Assembly: GCF_032118995.1 (NCBI RefSeq)
Contig: NC_092661.1
Location: 64,501-128,500 of the forward strand
Length of the DNA: 64,000 nucleotides
Direction of reading: 5' to 3'
DNA from: Asterias amurensis
Lineage: Eukaryota > Echinodermata > Asteroidea > Forcipulatida > Asteriidae
Part shown: piece after piece, positions 36,350 through 52,932 of the stretch
Position numbering within the stretch: the stretch's first letter is position 1
Layout: each line of letters starts with the position of its first letter
Made by a program: the position numbers and the translations under genes
The notes under the pieces: model-generated
Database searches by the model: none
The model's input: the letters and a program-made list of their open reading frames with translations, nothing else
Told to the model about the DNA's origin: nothing

Positions 36350-37528
36350 GTAAGTTATTTTATCAGTTAAATTTGCCACAATCCTCATTAGAATGTGTTT
36401 TTATTTGATTGCATCCTAATTGATTGTTTACAATTCCAGACTTTCCCTCTTATCTTTGGTTTAGAATTGTGACCATTTGTGTTGTCATGGGGTTAGGTTA
36501 ATAAATTACGAAAACACATCCATTATTAGTGTGACACAACCAAGCAAAGCCGCTTTGTCGCGTCCTCTCGCGAACAAACGAATTTAAAGCTATGTCGAGT
36601 CGGGCTGGCTGCTGGGGAGTGATCATTTTTTTCCCAAACGACAAAACCAGAAGAATTTCATATAGCCAAACTGTTTTGTTATAATAGGCGGATTTATGTT
36701 GCCATATCAGCCCAACAAATCATGACAATGGGCTGGAATAATTAGCATGCACAACAAGTCAGATAACAGAAAGACTACATTTATGGAGTTCATTGTATCG
36801 GATTGTGTAACCTCTGATGTTTTTTAGGGAGACGCATTTCAAGGGGTAGCTTTCGTTATTTTTAAGTTTATTCAATCACTCTGACATCCTCTTTATACAA
36901 ATATTTACTTTAGTTATTATTAGAAGTTTTTTTTCTTTTCTTTTTTTCTTCAAAGAGTGAGATCGTTTTAATTTGTTTCTGTCTTTTGTATGAACGGGAG
37001 CAGTGCTGACACCCAAACATTACCAATGTTTTTGAGTGTTTACAATAATCTACCACCCTCAGAATTGACTCGTCCGGCTACGTGTTTGCAAGCAATATAC
37101 TTACTAAAGAGGGAAGCTCGTGATTGGACTCGAAATGAACAATGGATACTGTAGTCCAGCATCCCCAAACTGTAGGCACAGTGTCAACGTGTTCCCGGAC
37201 TTTCAATTGGGTTTACGGCGTCTTTTTTTAGGACCGACCGCCTAAAGCGAGGCTAATAATTAACTTGATATTTCACATAAAAAAAACATCTGTCCCCCAT
37301 CTACGGCGAGCCAAACTTCTTCTGATAGCGCCCTCTTTTGAAACAAACTCCTTCAGTACACACGGCGGACAGATTCCCTTGGGACATCGGCCGAATGTTT
37401 GTTAGCAAAACAAATCAATCGTGTTTAAAATAGCTGTGAAAAGTTTCAACTTTTTCTGTAAAGATTTGTGAGCTGAAATATCTTGTTTTCTTTTAATTCA
37501 CAGATCAGCACTTCATCAAGTAACCAGC

Positions 37529-39331
37529 ATGGCATCAAATATAACAGCTCAATCAGTGCTACAGACTAGCCTGGGTCATCTGGAATGCCCGATTTGCAAA
37601 GATCGCTTCAAGCAACCCAAACTACTGAAGTGTTGTCATTCATTTTGTCTTGAATGCCTCCATCAACTCAGACAGAATAATCCAACTACAAAACTTTCAT
37701 GTCCAGTGTGTCGACAAAACACTTTGTTAAAGGAAAATGGCATTGATGGTCTGAAAACAAACATTATAGCCTTGTCTCTGTTAGAAGATATTGAAAAACA
37801 GGAAACCCAACTAGACGAACAGAACAGAAAACAACTACCTGACAAGGAGCTTGTTTTTAAATGTAGCGAGCATACTGACAACGATCTTAACGTATACTGC
37901 AACAATTGCACGAAGTTGATATGCACAACTTGCATTGCAAGCTCTCATCACTCCCATTCCCTTGTGGAAGTTAATGCAGTTTCAGCCAAATATAAAAAGC
38001 AAGCCACAAAACGAATTGAAAAAATAGCACAAAGTATTGAAACTTTCAGCGTCGCTATTCAAGAAACAGATATCTCCAGAAAGATATTGGACTCGATGTT
38101 TGCTGCCACCAAAGAGAAAATCTCCAAGAAGGCTGACGAGGAGAAGGAGAAACTGATTCAAGAGGCAGAACAGATTTATGAAGACAGAGTCAAGACAATA
38201 GAAACTGCACGAGATACAAACAGCATGGAGATGGACAAAGCAAAACACGAGAAGGATGAAGTCATCAAGATGATGGATCAAGGGAGGTATGAGATTGTAC
38301 AACAAAAAGAAAAGCTATTCGATGACCTCAGAGAATATAAACAGGTCAAGTCAACAAAATTGCCAGTTGGGTTGACTTTTATGGACTTTAAACAGAGCAA
38401 GAAACCGATGGGGGAACTGGTGCTTAAAGAGGAACAACAATTAGAAGCAATTGCTTCAGCTTTGGCAAGAACGTTCAGTAAAATACATCAACGTGTAAAA
38501 GACATCACCAAAACTATTAAGTGGACATTGACATCAGATATGGGTGTGTACCTGAACCTGGACGAATGGTCAATGAATCTCACTCCTCGTGACGTTGCTG
38601 TATACTCCAATGGTGATATGGTCACAGTGTCAGATACAGACGGTTGCTTGGTTACAATACAATCAGCAGAGAGCAATCCTCAATCAACTGTCATCCCTCA
38701 AGAACTACAAATCCAAGGTCTAACAGAACCAAACATGGTGACTGTGAACAAGAATGATGAGCTCATTGTTCTAGATGATGACGAAACAGTCAAGATTTTC
38801 AGCAGGGATTATCTGCTACTCCGTGAGTTCACACCAGAGAGTATCCCATCACGTATTGCAGTGGATGACGACAACCTAATAGCCATGATAGCATTGGGTT
38901 ATTACCAGACGCCAGAAATCTTTCTATACAACTCAGATGGATCCCTCAAAAGAACTTTGCGGGTTGAAGGGTTAGGTGTATACTTGACTATCTTCAAAGA
39001 ACGACTTATCTACACCAACGAGAAGGACAGGAAGTTAGTATCAGTAGACTTCTATGGTAAGGTGATATTCTCAGTAGATATCAATCAGTTTGGGTTGCCT
39101 CGTAGTGTGTGTTGTGACAGGGATGGGAGCATCTATGTTGCTGTTATAAGGAACGGACTATGTTCAACATCGGGTGACATCAATCATGACATCGATCAGT
39201 ACAGTCAAGATGGAAAGTACATTGGAACCATCATCAAGGATTGCATGGATCCACACTGTATCACATTTACACCAGCTGGTGATCTGGTTGTGGCTGCAGG
39301 CACATCAGTTCAAGTATATCACCGTGAGTAA
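37529..39331 (+). CDS. TRIM protein (RING, B-box, coiled coil, NHL-like propeller)
   Basis: A 600-aa protein in one coding exon; the ATG lies 25 nt after a clean acceptor. The RING C3HC4 finger covers residues 20-61 (CPICKDRF... to CPVC). A B-box2 spans about 112-143 with C112, H115, C124, C127, C132, C135 and H140-H143. A long, charged coiled coil (about 150-310) is followed by a C-terminal beta-propeller-like region with repeats such as GDMVTVSDTDG, NDELIVLDDDETVKIF and GDLVVAAGTSVQVY. This is the TRIM2/3/56/71-like architecture, an E3 ubiquitin ligase acting in the cytoplasm. It faces away from the minus-strand TRIM, which has an extra B-box1, so the pair is related but not a recent duplicate. 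Exact paralogue class is uncertain. Confidence 0.92.
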   Translation: MASNITAQSVLQTSLGHLECPICKDRFKQPKLLKCCHSFCLECLHQLRQNNPTTKLSCPVCRQNTLLKENGIDGLKTNIIALSLLEDIEKQETQLDEQNRKQLPDKELVFKCSEHTDNDLNVYCNNCTKLICTTCIASSHHSHSLVEVNAVSAKYKKQATKRIEKIAQSIETFSVAIQETDISRKILDSMFAATKEKISKKADEEKEKLIQEAEQIYEDRVKTIETARDTNSMEMDKAKHEKDEVIKMMDQGRYEIVQQKEKLFDDLREYKQVKSTKLPVGLTFMDFKQSKKPMGELVLKEEQQLEAIASALARTFSKIHQRVKDITKTIKWTLTSDMGVYLNLDEWSMNLTPRDVAVYSNGDMVTVSDTDGCLVTIQSAESNPQSTVIPQELQIQGLTEPNMVTVNKNDELIVLDDDETVKIFSRDYLLLREFTPESIPSRIAVDDDNLIAMIALGYYQTPEIFLYNSDGSLKRTLRVEGLGVYLTIFKERLIYTNEKDRKLVSVDFYGKVIFSVDINQFGLPRSVCCDRDGSIYVAVIRNGLCSTSGDINHDIDQYSQDGKYIGTIIKDCMDPHCITFTPAGDLVVAAGTSVQVYHRE

Positions 39332-39464
39332 AGACAGATACCAACATTATCATTGGACCACAGGAATCAGAGCGAGAGATCGTTCTGAAAGTTGAAACTT
39401 CTTGAGAAGATGCTATTTAGCAAAATCTGATATTTAATAAGTGTCAAATTTGCACGGGTGATAA

Positions 39465-39845
39465 AGAATAATTAATCTTGTTCTTTTACCTATATCACCG
39501 ATGTGTGTTAGCACTGTATTCTCAGTACTCTGCCCGAGCTCTGTGGAAACAAATCACAGGCATATATACTCGGGTGTGATTCGAGCCCACGACCTTTGCA
39601 AATCTAGAGCAGGTCAACCCAACTAGACCACCGAAATTGCCTGGTAGCTAGAGGCGTTTCGAATCCTATGTTTTAGCAGCGGGTACTGCAAACAATTTAA
39701 TATAATATTAAATTTACACAGGGATATGGAATTAAAGTTTTGGTTTTTACCCATATACACCGATGCACTGTAGAGTCAGTACTTACCCGAGTTATGTGAA
39801 CAAAATCACAGGCATATTCCTTGGGTGTAATTCGCCCCCATTTTC
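39465..39845 (-). mobile_element. Two tRNA-derived SINE copies
   Basis: Read on the minus strand, the first copy has an A-box-like TGGTCTAGTTGG and B-box-like GGGCTCGAATC, with the TCTAGATTTGCAAAGG spacer. A second partial copy (about 39715-39845) repeats ATCACAGGCATAT and the ATACACCGATG end. The pair is arranged head to tail. It is not a functional tRNA gene: there is no complete cloverleaf or clean anticodon arm. Confidence 0.6.
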
Positions 39846-41269
39846 TTTAGTATCGTAATGTTTATGTAGAGAATAGTTTAATTAATTATTGTTATAATAA
39901 CATCAACCACAATTATTTGTATACGATACGCATACTGTCTCATCGTTAGTCCACCTATTATTGTGAAATGTGTAAATATAAAAGTGAGAAATAACATGGT
40001 ATGATTATAAACGAAGTTTTTCTTTAGAGGTAAACTTTTTAAAGTATTATTCTTTCCAATAATGATAAGGATGATAGCTCCAAATCACATAATATTATGA
40101 CTTTTATAAATCGTCAGAAATTATACCTACATTTTGAGTTGAACATTAGAACTCATGAGTGTTTAAATTTAATGACATGTATGGTCTGAATTTCTGAGCA
40201 AATTTACCTGCTACCATCATTATTTTCCTGTTGTCAACCCTATACAAAAGGGTTGACTTTGTATAAATAACTGTTACGTCAACCAAACGTGTTACATTTT
40301 GTGAGATTAGTTTTCGTATAAATTGAAGCAAAATGAATTGAATGAAACCACCTGAAATAATATTAACCTGTTAACATGTTGTGTATAATAGGCCTACTAC
40401 CAAATATTATTATCTTTCCAGTTGTCATTACCGAACTGGTGAGTACCAACCCCAGATCGTCATTGGCAAACTAAAGTTTGTTTGTTAATGGGTGATTCAC
40501 GAAATTATTATTATAATAATTTTATTTTTATGAAAATGATGGAGCGCCATGATGACTCTTTGAATATTTTGCCTGAAACCCAAGGTTTCTTGAGTTGTTC
40601 TTTTGTAGTCTTTTAAATATCTTCCTCCTCTGATTTTGTGGGAGGTTTTGTATCTATTTTCTGTTGTTTTTGTTTTTGTTTTTTATAAACTGCAAGTAAG
40701 TAGCCTGTATATTAAATGCTGAATGCTTAACTAAATAAAACAGTTAATAGAAAAGAAAACAAATAATAATTGAAGTTAATTATTGCATGAGACAAGGGCA
40801 TAGAAAATGAAAAAATGCCTGGAAAATGAGTTACATTCAGAACTTCTGGTGACAAAGATTTGCCGAGTGCGGACGCGTCTGTGCTTTTTTACAAGAATTT
40901 ATGAATTTGACCTGTTTTTCGACATTCAAAAACATCTTCATTTGTGTGACTGACGGCAGATGAATACACTGGCTGAAATAAAATTGATCCTCTGAAATAA
41001 ATGATTTCCCACAACAGCCAATGAAACACTCCGGAAGACGACAGAGGATTTTTTTTAAAGAATGATAATATCACCATCCTAACGGGATGGCTCTGCTCCC
41101 GTACAAATTTAGTTTTTAAAGTCAGTTTTCAAGTTGATATGAGTAACCACCCAAACGGTGTACCTTCCCTTTAAGGTAACACAAAAGGCAAATTGGTCAG
41201 TGAAAACTAATTTCTAACAAATCATCTGGCCAGACTGCAACTGGCAACGGCAAAATGGTTTTAAACTAA
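39846..41269. other. Intergenic DNA, no gene seen
   Basis: AT-rich sequence with a MITE remnant at about 41085-41175 (AACCACCCAAACGGTGTACCTTCCCTTTAA end). No supported coding region; short frames at 40146 and 40889 lack family features. Confidence 0.45.
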
Positions 41270-42616
41270 TCAAATGTCCTCGTGATGATGTTCTCCAGGC
41301 ATCGGTTGCTTTAGAAATGCTTGTAATCTCCTGTCCAGGTTTTGTTCGGATGTCGTAAGAGCGCTTTGTAGTTTCCTAGCTCCTCCTGCAGTGTGAGGTC
41401 TCATTGGTAGCATAACTAGGGATTTAATTCTCGAGTCTTGATGGTCCAGTCCATATGCCTTGGACCTTATAGAATCATTCATGAACTCTGTATGAGTCAT
41501 CGCCGATATTTTTCGTACTCTTGATGTAGGTTTTCTAGAAGTTATTGGTGAGGATGGGGTAGAGGCTGGAGATGAGTCAATTGATAATAACATTGAATTC
41601 GTGTTTGCACGGGCACGTCTTATTGGGAAGCCAGGAGTTCGGGGCAACGGCTGAATACCAAGCTTCTCAGCTCGACTTAACAGTCTCGGCTTATGATGTT
41701 GCCTAGGGGAATCTGTTCTTAAGGAATCTTGCATATCGTTAGTTTGATCAACCGATTGACTAGAATCAGTGGATAACTTGGTTTCATTTTTGTAAAAGTC
41801 CTCTTGACGGTGTTGGGGAGTACTTACGTTGCTTTGTCGAACAGTGTGAGTTGGTGTAAGCTTACCCGTATCTATGGTAACATCACACCGTTGTTTTAGT
41901 TGGCGTACTCCACGTGGTAAACGCATCTGTGGTTTGTACGTTTTAGAACCAGAAGATGAACATTGATGGTTAATAAGATCTTGGGGAGATTTTGATGCAG
42001 AAGACGTGATTTCTTCATAAGATGCCGAAATAGGAGTGACCCCGCAAGCATTTCGTCGCCACTTCAAAGGAGCTGATTTAGGTCTTGTAGATCGCAACGC
42101 TAAGTTATGGGGCAAACATATCTCACGTCCAGGCGAAGTTGGCATCGTAGTAGAGATATTTAAATTCTTAAGACACTTTACATAATCTGTATCAGCGTCT
42201 GTATCTTTGTTTTCAGATACACCATCTTCTGCAGTTGATGTGTTGTCAATCCGGTAAACACTTGTGGATTTCGACCGTAGTCTCCCTGTATCATTTTGAT
42301 GAGTTTTCTTGTCCGAGCCGTTGTCTTTTGATCGATTATTGAATGCTGAGTTTGAGGAGTACTTTTGAGTTTGTGTCATAGTTTCACGGTCTGACAAACA
42401 GCTATCTCCTTCCTGACGTTGAAGACAAGCAAGAACATCTTGGGCACTTAATCGACGTCGAAACAAACAAACCATGTTCTTATGAGCAGTTGTTTCCATT
42501 GACTCTAACTGCTTCTGAAGGCGCTGAGATTCGATTTTATTTGCCCTGTCCATAAAAAGGGACAAGTTAGTTTCAACTGACGTTTTCCGTCGTCGGGTTT
42601 TGCTTCCTGTATTCAT
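41270..42616 (-). CDS. Uncharacterised 448-aa intronless protein
   Basis: A long uninterrupted frame, far longer than chance in this AT-rich DNA, starting MNTGSKTRRRKTSVETNLSL. I do not recognise a family. The N-terminal ~70 residues are predicted helical and basic (SLFMDRANKIESQRLQKQLE), followed by a Ser/Thr-rich, mostly disordered body and a conserved-looking C-terminal block (about 330-448) with RPHTAGGARKLQSAL. Motifs RPKSAPLKWRR and RPHTAGG recall the RPxSA/RPxTA boxes common in cilium- and microtubule-associated proteins, which is only a hint. No signal peptide or membrane segment is visible. Upstream, 42617-43337 shows no other gene. It could be one exon of a larger gene, but start and stop are both present. 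Confidence 0.7.
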   Translation of the reverse strand: MNTGSKTRRRKTSVETNLSLFMDRANKIESQRLQKQLESMETTAHKNMVCLFRRRLSAQDVLACLQRQEGDSCLSDRETMTQTQKYSSNSAFNNRSKDNGSDKKTHQNDTGRLRSKSTSVYRIDNTSTAEDGVSENKDTDADTDYVKCLKNLNISTTMPTSPGREICLPHNLALRSTRPKSAPLKWRRNACGVTPISASYEEITSSASKSPQDLINHQCSSSGSKTYKPQMRLPRGVRQLKQRCDVTIDTGKLTPTHTVRQSNVSTPQHRQEDFYKNETKLSTDSSQSVDQTNDMQDSLRTDSPRQHHKPRLLSRAEKLGIQPLPRTPGFPIRRARANTNSMLLSIDSSPASTPSSPITSRKPTSRVRKISAMTHTEFMNDSIRSKAYGLDHQDSRIKSLVMLPMRPHTAGGARKLQSALTTSEQNLDRRLQAFLKQPMPGEHHHEDI

Positions 42617-43337
42617 ACTTGAAGAGTGTTTGTAATATTCACTCCAGCAGCGCCATTGTCATTATGTTTCCTTCAGTTTAAATAGAAGTTACAAACTAGA
42701 CGAATTAGACGTTCTCTAACAGTTCTGGGCAGTGCTGGAAATCGACATTTCGTCAACGGACTTCTATAATCACGCGGGTCTTTAGACTTAATTACTCGTC
42801 TGGAAAAATGACAAACTTAACTGTTGATTGCACAAATCAATTTACAACTATATTTCACATGAGGCGAATAATAATAATGGTGATACCCACTACCATGAGT
42901 AATTCAACGTCAATAGACCAGATGACCCAGCAAGACTGACGATCCTATGTATGGATGACTCTTATTTGTATAATGTGGTATCATAGCTACGATGTATTGT
43001 TGTGGATAGGCATTTTGATATGAAGTGCTTAATAAACTATGAATGCTTGGATTCTAAGTAAAAACTAGGGTTTCAAGTACCAATGACCTACATCAAACGA
43101 TGACCTAAAAGTATGAATAAAGCTACTACGAGTAAAGTCAAAGCAATGTCGTGACCATTGAGTCTTCACAATATTGATCCTGTTGTAGGGTCTACTCGTA
43201 CTGCACGGATAGCAAAAACACACAAATCAAACGAACAAGCATCGGATCCAAAGCAGGATTTCCTGGTATTTATTGTTCAGTGTGTGAATTAACATAAAAT
43301 ACTGGCACCAAAAATATAGGCTTTTATGTATTTTTTG

Positions 43338-43634
43338 TTTAAAGCCATTATACACTTTCGGTACAGAAAAGAAATTAAAAGTTCACAAATTTACAAAAAA
43401 CTTAGAGGGTTTACAGAAGGTAATGGTGAAAGACTTCTGTTGAAATATTATTCCATGAAATGCTTTACTTTATGAGAAAACATTAAAACATTATCAAAGA
43501 GTGGGTTTTCCTGTTATTTTCTCCCGACTCCGATGACCGATTGAGCCTAAACTTTCACAGGTTTGTTATTTTTTATATAAGTTGTAGTACACGTAGTGTG
43601 GGCCTTGGACAACACTGTTTACCGATGGATTTAA
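43338..43634. mobile_element. Palindromic MITE, second copy of the 27904 family
   Basis: Inverted ends TTAAAGCCATTATACACTTTC and GATGGATTTAA with the shared CTGTAAACCC-like and CCGATGACCGATTGAGCC blocks, in the opposite orientation to the first copy. Beyond it, 43635-44205 holds a tRNA-like patch near 43790 (GGATTTGAACCCTC) and no gene. Confidence 0.7.
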
Positions 43635-44205
43635 CCTATGGTGCACCGATTGTAGCGGTGGCGATACAAACACATGAGTTCTTTTTATGCATTTTAAATA
43701 CACCTCTGAGAACTTAAAAAGTGTATAAGATTTGGTGCAATTTAATTAAATTGTGGTTAAGCAAAGACTAACTCAGGATTTGAACCCTCTTGATTAACGT
43801 GATGGCGCTATAGCAGCTGATCCATCTATAATAGCCCTTATGTTGGCGGTCGCCCTATTTTGTTGAGTCACCAAGTCACTTTTCCTAGTGTAATAACTTG
43901 ATATCTGAAACCAAGAGTTACATTTCTCAGGTATTTTGTTGCCCCCCTAGTTGAAGAGATAGGTGCAAGTGCTACATTCTGTACAGTTCCTGGTTATATA
44001 TCGTATGATGGAAAGTTGGTTAAGCGTAGCCTGGTCAAGATATTTTTGCAGTCGCTGCTGACGAGACGAAACCATTCTGTGTAATTTTGATTTGATTAGA
44101 ACTTAGCTCAATTGAAAGGAAGGTGGGGCTCAATTGTGTTTATTACTAAGGGCAGGGACCAGGGATAGTAAATTAATATTCATCGTTTCCTCTATAATGC
44201 CAATT

Positions 44206-49174
<4,969 letters not shown>

Positions 49175-49196
49175 AGTCAGATAGATGTGCTCTCTC

Positions 49197-49376
49197 CTAT
49201 GAAAATCAGGTTAATTTAATTAATATACTATCTAACAATACGAAAGCAAGCCATCAAAACGCATCTTAAATATTAACGATTCAATTACAAAAGCCTGTTG
49301 GTATAAGCCTACCTTGTTTTAAGTGATGACCATCAGCCTTCTGTGTCCAATGTTAGAGTGGTACCGGGTATATATA
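49197..49376 (-). promoter_or_regulatory. Sulfotransferase promoter and noncoding first exon
   Basis: On the minus strand a TATATATA box lies at 49369-49376. A donor CAAG|GTAGGC follows 49313, and an acceptor TTTTCATAG lies at about 49197, 23 nt before the ATG at 49174. This predicts transcription start near 49340, a short noncoding exon, and a 5' UTR intron of about 115 bp. Confidence 0.5.
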
Positions 49377-51160
49377 ACGATTGCAGAGAGTGAAGTTACT
49401 CAACTATTCTAAATGATTCAGCTATTTCCACTTCAGCATGGACTTTGTGTTTACCTGGCTGGGATAAGCAGTATCGTAAACATTGAGGCTAGCATGAGCC
49501 GCTAACGTTATGTATACACAATGTGGACATACCGAGCCAACTTTGTAAAAAAGTAAACAACACGATGAACAGGCCTTACCGCCCGGAATATTATCTTGCA
49601 AAACATTTCGAGAGTGTTAAGTCGATAGATGTCTTTTAATTATACGAGACAATAATGTTAAAATATTGACTTGAAAAGTTATAACATTAACTTTCAAAAA
49701 ACACTTTTCCAATATATATTTTTGTATCATGAAAACGCCCACCGTAGAAATCAGACGTCCAAGATTGCGACCCCACCCCCCGCCCATCTGAAAAACTTTG
49801 AATCCACCCATGCCTAAATCCAAGGAGGCTGTCGTAAAGTGTGACTACTGAGACGTAGTAAATACAACAGCATGAGACTAACTACGCATTATGTTATCCA
49901 CTAGTTCATGTAGTTTATTACTGGTGGATCGGTGGGGGGGGGGGGGCATCGGACCCCACCCCGTAAAGGTTTCAAGGCCAATAACACATAACTTTTTAGT
50001 ATTTCGAGTAACAAAGCACTATAACCTTTAATGCAAATTAAAATATTGCCCAAGTCTAAAAAGCTCAAACTGGTGCACGTTTTATAGAGCGCTGGGGTGG
50101 TGGACTATGTAAAAGGGAAAAATAAATAGAGAGACCAACAAGGAACTAGTCTGATGGTGAGGCACTTAAAGGAGTTTGAATTGGTTGACTGTTGGAGCTT
50201 CTGCGGTAGTTTCTGGCAGGACATTCCATTGACTGGCGGTACGGGAGGCGGGGGGGGGGGCATCTTATGCTGTTCCTTGGTGCAGGTTGGAACGTTGTGT
50301 ACATGGGACTTTTGTATAAGAGAAGATTTGGCCAAGGGTACGAATTGCCTTGTTGTAGCCCAAGGATTGGGCAGACATGTCAATCGACATAACTGACAAA
50401 GTTATTTGGCATGTTCTAGTTATATTATAAAACAACAAATTACAATTAAACGAAACGTCCAGGAAACATGGGGAAAGAGACTGCCGCCCACCAAACAACG
50501 ATTCTTATGCACCTAGCTAACGAAGTGTGTTCATAGAGGGACAAAGAGGATGCAAACAGATATTTTACTATCACTCACAAATGGGAACTGCCTTTTTAGC
50601 CATTGAGGTCCATACTTATCACTTTATTTTATTGAAAAAAGAAAACACTGATATACATATATAAATATATTGTTCTAATTCAACCATACATTATTTTATA
50701 CAAATGATCATGTAAAGATATTACATGAATTAAGTATTTGATTTACTGCGTACATGAAAGCACCGTGTTCATTATGAATCCATCATTACCTAGGTACCTG
50801 TAAACAAACCTGTGAAATAGACCCACACTACACAGATTTAACATTTAAAGTTTTAAAAACTACCTTAAAAAATACAAATGTATGTTATCATCACATACAT
50901 GTTCATATATTCATATTTCATTGCAGTACTACTGTACAGTGATCAATATAATAATGTTCACTAGCTATTAACATAATACCTTTTGTGCTGGATAAATGAT
51001 ATAAAAATTGTAGCAAAACCTTTTTAGAACTATATTGTCTCTTATCCCCATGTAAAACAGCCCTAGAGAAGAAAGGGAGTTTTTCTTACCCTATGAATAC
51101 CCCCCAGCGCCAGTCAAACTCTCCCTGCCTAGGTCCCTAATCCATGGAGTTCTGGTGGCA
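49377..51160. other. Intergenic DNA with poly-G tracts, no gene seen
   Basis: Poly-G runs lie at about 49932-49945 and 50251-50260. Open frames of 68-92 aa around 49617 and 50105-50498 depend on these low-complexity runs and lack family features. The rest is AT-rich. Confidence 0.45.
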
Positions 51161-51165
51161 CATTT

Positions 51166-52106
51166 GGCGAATAACCCAGGGTTTTACCACTTACCCCTAC
51201 TCCAGAGGGAGGCTATTCACCAGGGTATGCCCATACCCCGGGGTAGATCAGGTGTAAAGTGATCCAAGTGTGAATGGGTCAACTGAATAACCCAGGGTTT
51301 TACCACTTACCCCCCTACTCCAGAGGGAGGCTATTCACCAGGGTATGCCCATACCCCGGGGTAGATCAGGTGTAAAGTGATCCAAGTGTGAATGGGTCAA
51401 CTGAATAACCCAGGGTTTTACCACTTACCCCCCTACTCCAGAGGGAGGCTATTCACCAGGGTATGCCCATACCCCGGGGTAGATCAGGTGTAAAGTGATC
51501 CAAGTGTGAATGGGTCAACTGAATAACCCAGGGTTTTACCACTTACCCCCCTACTCCAGAGGGAGGCTATTCACCAGGGTATGCCCATACCCCGGGGTAG
51601 ATCAGGTGTAAAGTGATCCAAGTGTGAATGGGTCAACTGAATAACCCAGGGTTTTACCACTTACCCCTACTCCAGAGGGAGGCTATTCACCAGGGTATGC
51701 CCATTCCCCGGGGTAGATCAGGGGTAAAGTGATCCAAGTGTGAATGGGTCAACTGAATAACCCAGGGTTTTACCACTTACCCCTACTCCAGAGGGAGGCT
51801 ATTCACCAGGGTATGCCCATACCCCGGGGTAGATCAGGGGTAAAGTGATCCAAGTGTGAATGGGTCAACTGAATAACCCAGGGTTTTACCACTTACCCCT
51901 ACTCCAGAGGGAGGCTATTCACCAGGGTATGCCCATACCCCGGGGTAGATCAGGGGTAAAGTGATCCAAGTGTGAATGGGTCAACTGAATAACCCAGGGT
52001 TTTACCACTTACCCCCCTACTCCAGAGGGAGGCTATTCACCAGGGTATGCCCATACCCCGGGGTAGATCAGGGGTAAAGTGATCCAAGTGTGAATGGGTC
52101 AACTGA
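51166..52106. repeat. ~119-bp tandem array, eight units
   Basis: Units beginning GAATAACCCAGGGTTTTACC repeat with a 117-120 bp period and are almost identical. Length changes come from one or two extra C in the CCCC(CC)TACTCC run. Each unit contains the self-complementary GGTATGCCCATACCCCGGGG region. No coding function. Confidence 0.9.
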
Positions 52107-52724
52107 TTTCCCCTGGTGTTGACCCTTGGTATTAGAGTAGCAAGATAAGGGCCATTGTTCTCTTACAAGTCAACCATACCAAATACATGTATAAAGATTT
52201 GTTGTCTACATGGATCAAAAATAAACAAATTTGAAGGTACATTCAATACTACCATCCATTGAATTTATGTACACTCCAGGCTAGCAATTGGGTACATGGG
52301 TTTCTTCTGATAGTATACAACTGGCATTCATTGGAAACTGTTGGGCTTAAGTACGTTAGACTCCTGTTGAAGTGTGAGCTACACACCAGTTGTTCATGTT
52401 ATGCATAGTAGAACATTCAACACACTCAACAGCTAACAATTGATCACTTAAAATAGCTTTAAGTAAAGTAATTTGATTTTATCAACAACTTAAAAAACCT
52501 ATGGCTGACTTCAGCAACATCACATAGATGCAAAAAGGAACTTACCAGAATAAATCAGGTAAACTTAGTGCATCATACAAAACAGTCAAGAACACACTGT
52601 AGTCCAACATATATAAAACAAAAAGACACAGTCATAGCATGGCGGAAGGAATAGATAATAATAACAGCATTTAGATCAATATCATGTTCACATGTCTGTG
52701 CCTGTATAATGCACATAATAATAT
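52107..52724. other. Intergenic DNA, no gene seen
   Basis: AT-rich unique sequence between the 119-bp array and the LINE fragments. Confidence 0.4.
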
Positions 52725-52932
52725 TACAAAGCATTTATATAGCGCCCTACGGAGAACAGAGTGCTTTACATGAGACTATGACAATGGAAAAACAAACAAA
52801 ATAGGATGGGTGGGGAAACAGAAATGTCTTGAGGAGGCTTTTGAACACAGGCAACGAGATCGCCTCTCGCAGACCCGCGGGGAGCTCGTTCCATAGGTCA
52901 CAACGTTCTGCAGTCACAACGTCGGATATCAC
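52725..52932 (-). mobile_element. CR1/L2-type LINE 3' fragment
   Basis: The minus-strand frame CDLWNELPAGLREAISLPVF is the usual C-terminal end of CR1/L2-clade reverse transcriptases, followed by a GCGCTATATAAATGC-type 3' end. Only the last ~60 codons remain. Confidence 0.7.

Noticed and set aside
43770-43830. tRNA gene on the minus strand
   Set aside because: GGGTTCAAATCC and an A-box-like region are present, but I could not form a complete cloverleaf; a SINE remnant is more likely.
50105-50498. ORFs of 77-92 aa
   Set aside because: Their composition comes from a poly-G/poly-C run, and no splice or family support exists.
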